Source: an uncultured Candidatus Udaeobacter sp. (GTDB lineage: Bacteria > Verrucomicrobiota > Verrucomicrobiia > Chthoniobacterales > UBA10450). Taken from it: a stretch of 5,883 bases of DNA. A program made the position numbers and the translations under genes. Below are positions 4,181-5,883 of the stretch, in pieces. The stretch is taken from assembly GCA_955652715.1 (NCBI GenBank), contig CATPBS010000036.1:1-5883 (forward strand), written 5' to 3'. The notes under the pieces were generated by a model. The model did not search any database, was not told the origin of the DNA, and saw nothing but the letters and a program-made list of their open reading frames with translations. Each line of letters opens with the position of its first letter. The stretch's first letter is position 1.

Positions 4181-5883
4181 GTGAAAAGCGTCCTCTTTGT
4201 TTGTACAGGTAATATCTGTCGGAGCCCGATCGCGGAAGGGTTTTTTCGTCGTCTAATTGGAAATCGTAAGGACTTCGAAGTTCTTTCGGCCGGTGTGCAT
4301 GCGGTGCGTGGCCAGCCGCCAAGTCTCTACGCTGTACAAGTCTGCGCAGAAGAAGGCGTTGACATCAGCGACCTGCGCAGTCAGCCGCTCACGGGAGCGT
4401 TAGTCGATCGCGCCACGCACATTTTTGCCATGACCGGCGCGCATCTCGAGACGATCCAAACATTGTTTCCTCGGGGCGCTGAAAAATCATTTTTGCTCCG
4501 CGAATTTGAAGAGCCGGGCACAACGGTGTGGCGCGATGTGCCAGACCCGATCGGTCTAGGACGCGAAGTCTACGAGGATTGCGCGCGCATCATTAAAAAC
4601 GCGCTGCCCAGCGTGCTCGCATTCGTAGAGCAAAGTGAGCTGGTCCGGCCTGGTGCAACGCACTCGCGCGATCTATCTTCCTATTCGATGGATGATCTTC
4701 CTCGCCGAATTGAAACCGGATCGTTCGCTTCGAATCCGCCCCCTGCGTACGGGGAGGCATTGCGCAGAGTCGACGCGGAAATTTTCGATGCGATTGCCGC
4801 TGAAGAAAAACGTCAGCGGGAAAACATCGAATTGATTGCCTCCGAAAATTTCACGAGCCGTGCGGTGATGGAAGCGCAGGGCAGCGTGATGACGAACAAG
4901 TACGCCGAAGGTTATCCGCGCAAACGCTGGTATGGCGGCTGCGAGAATGTCGATACTGCCGAGCAACTGGCAATCGATCGCGCAAAGCGACTCTTCGGTT
5001 GCGAGCACGTAAACGTGCAGCCGCACAGCGGGACACAGGCAAACATGGCGGTGTATTTCGCCGCAATTAAGCCGGGCGACAAAATTCTGACGATGAACCT
5101 CGCGCATGGAGGGCATCTCAGCCATGGGCATCCGGCAAATTTCTCCGGCAAATTTTATCAAGTCACACACTACGGTGTGGATGAAAAGACTGAGCAGATC
5201 GACTACGACGCCCTGCAAAAACTGGCCGAAGAGGTGCAGCCGGCGATGATTACTGCAGGCGCTTCCGCCTATCCGCGCACATTCGATTTTCCGCGGCTGC
5301 GGCAGATTGCCGATTCCGTGGGAGCGATTCTGTTCATCGACATGGCTCATATCGCCGGCCTCGTAGCAGCTGGCCAGCATCCCAGCCCAATTCCGCACGC
5401 ACAATTCATCACTACCACCACGCACAAGAGTTTGCGCGGCCCGCGCGGGGGAATTGTGATGTGCGAAGAAGAATTCGCGAAGGTGATCGACTCGACGCTA
5501 TTTCCCGGCGTGCAGGGCGGCCCGCTCATGCACGTTATTGCAGCGAAGGCCGTTTGTTTTCATGAAGCGCTTCAGCCGCAATTCCGCGAGTATCAGCGGC
5601 AGGTAGTCCTGAATGCGAAAGCGCTCGCCGCCGGCGTTGCCAAGCACGGTTATCGCATTGTATCGGGTGGCACCGATAACCATCTGATGCTGATTGATCT
5701 CCGCCCGAAGGAGATCAACGGCAAGGAAGCGCAGGAGGTTCTCGATTGCGCTGGGATTACGGTAAATAAAAATGCGATACCATTCGACACCTATCCGATT
5801 TTCAAACCGGGCGGCATCCGCATCGGCACACCTGCTGTCACTACACGCGGCATGAAAGAAGAGGAAATGCTCGAGATTGCCGA
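4181..5883 (+). CDS. glyA: fusion: low-molecular-weight protein phosphatase + serine hydroxymethyltransferase, cut by window edge
   Basis: One frame runs from the GTG at 4181 to the right edge (567 complete codons) with no stop; I checked it codon by codon. Residues 1-150 are an LMW-PTP/YwlE-type phosphatase: [13 protein letters not shown] with nucleophile C8 and R14 (CX5RS loop) and the general-acid loop VPDPIG with D122. Residues about 151-190 are a polar, Pro/Ser-rich linker. From about 193 on is SHMT, the PLP enzyme that converts serine and tetrahydrofolate to glycine and 5,10-methylene-tetrahydrofolate: [34 protein letters not shown] (D387, H390), [14 protein letters not shown] with Schiff-base K416, [19 protein letters not shown], and [11 protein letters not shown] with R547. 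About 60 residues remain outside. Another in-frame GTG lies at 4172; neither start has a Shine-Dalgarno. An internal ATG at 4688 could start a separate GlyA but has no ribosome binding site. In Bacillus subtilis ywlE lies just upstream of glyA (rpiB between), so the fusion is plausible. Confidence 0.9.
   Translation, partial: MKSVLFVCTGNICRSPIAEGFFRRLIGNRKDFEVLSAGVHAVRGQPPSLYAVQVCAEEGVDISDLRSQPLTGALVDRATHIFAMTGAHLETIQTLFPRGAEKSFLLREFEEPGTTVWRDVPDPIGLGREVYEDCARIIKNALPSVLAFVEQSELVRPGATHSRDLSSYSMDDLPRRIETGSFASNPPPAYGEALRRVDAEIFDAIAAEEKRQRENIELIASENFTSRAVMEAQGSVMTNKYAEGYPRKRWYGGCENVDTAEQLAIDRAKRLFGCEHVNVQPHSGTQANMAVYFAAIKPGDKILTMNLAHGGHLSHGHPANFSGKFYQVTHYGVDEKTEQIDYDALQKLAEEVQPAMITAGASAYPRTFDFPRLRQIADSVGAILFIDMAHIAGLVAAGQHPSPIPHAQFITTTTHKSLRGPRGGIVMCEEEFAKVIDSTLFPGVQGGPLMHVIAAKAVCFHEALQPQFREYQRQVVLNAKALAAGVAKHGYRIVSGGTDNHLMLIDLRPKEINGKEAQEVLDCAGITVNKNAIPFDTYPIFKPGGIRIGTPAVTTRGMKEEEMLEIA

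Noticed and set aside
4074..4322. 82-codon minus-strand open frame over the phosphatase start
   Set aside because: Antisense to the CX5RS active-site loop coding sequence and without motifs.
4673..5425. 250-codon minus-strand open frame opposite the GlyA part
   Set aside because: It is antisense to a clearly conserved SHMT, has no recognisable motif, and is explained by the codon bias of the coding strand.

Overview
The window reads as chromosomal DNA of a free-living Gram-negative bacterium. It has a lipid A-type acyltransferase, a lipobox protein and almost no Shine-Dalgarno sequences. My best guess is a soil Verrucomicrobiota of the Chthoniobacterales / Candidatus Udaeobacter kind. This rests on the style of the tail-fibre-like protein (NTTGSNN repeats ahead of an S74-type chaperone domain), the short membrane and lipoprotein genes, and palindromic intergenic elements, all recalled rather than searched.

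Layout, left to right. Positions 1-363 (minus) hold the first 121 codons of a biotin-dependent acyl-CoA carboxylase carboxyltransferase subunit that runs off the left edge. Positions 417-1039 (plus) hold the broken C-terminal part of a tail-fibre/S74 chaperone-domain protein, which has lost its N-terminus, carries a frameshift near 459 and has no stop of its own. It converges on an LpxL/HtrB-family acyltransferase (1076-2068, minus), with a near-perfect palindrome between them that abuts the acyltransferase stop codon. Two more minus-strand genes follow: a 61-residue lipoprotein (2209-2394) and a cyclic-nucleotide-binding domain joined to a DUF1003 membrane domain (2543-3382). Across a divergent intergenic region lies a plus-strand GlsB/YeaQ/YmgE-type membrane protein gene (3660-3922) with an excellent ribosome binding site but an apparent one-base deletion in codons 2-3. 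Positions 3923-4180 hold a complex inverted-repeat element and a possible promoter. The last 1.7 kb (4181 to the right edge) is one uninterrupted frame that joins a low-molecular-weight protein phosphatase to serine hydroxymethyltransferase (GlyA).

How the genes relate. No single pathway unites the window. The acyltransferase, lipoprotein, CNB-DUF1003 protein and YmgE-like protein are all envelope proteins. The most notable item is the phosphatase-GlyA fusion. In Bacillus subtilis the homologous ywlE and glyA lie in one conserved neighbourhood with rpiB between, so the fusion looks like the end point of a known gene association. Two genes have simple frame breaks, so sequencing or assembly error must be excluded before either is called a pseudogene. 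No RNA gene, insertion sequence, CRISPR array or replication origin was seen.
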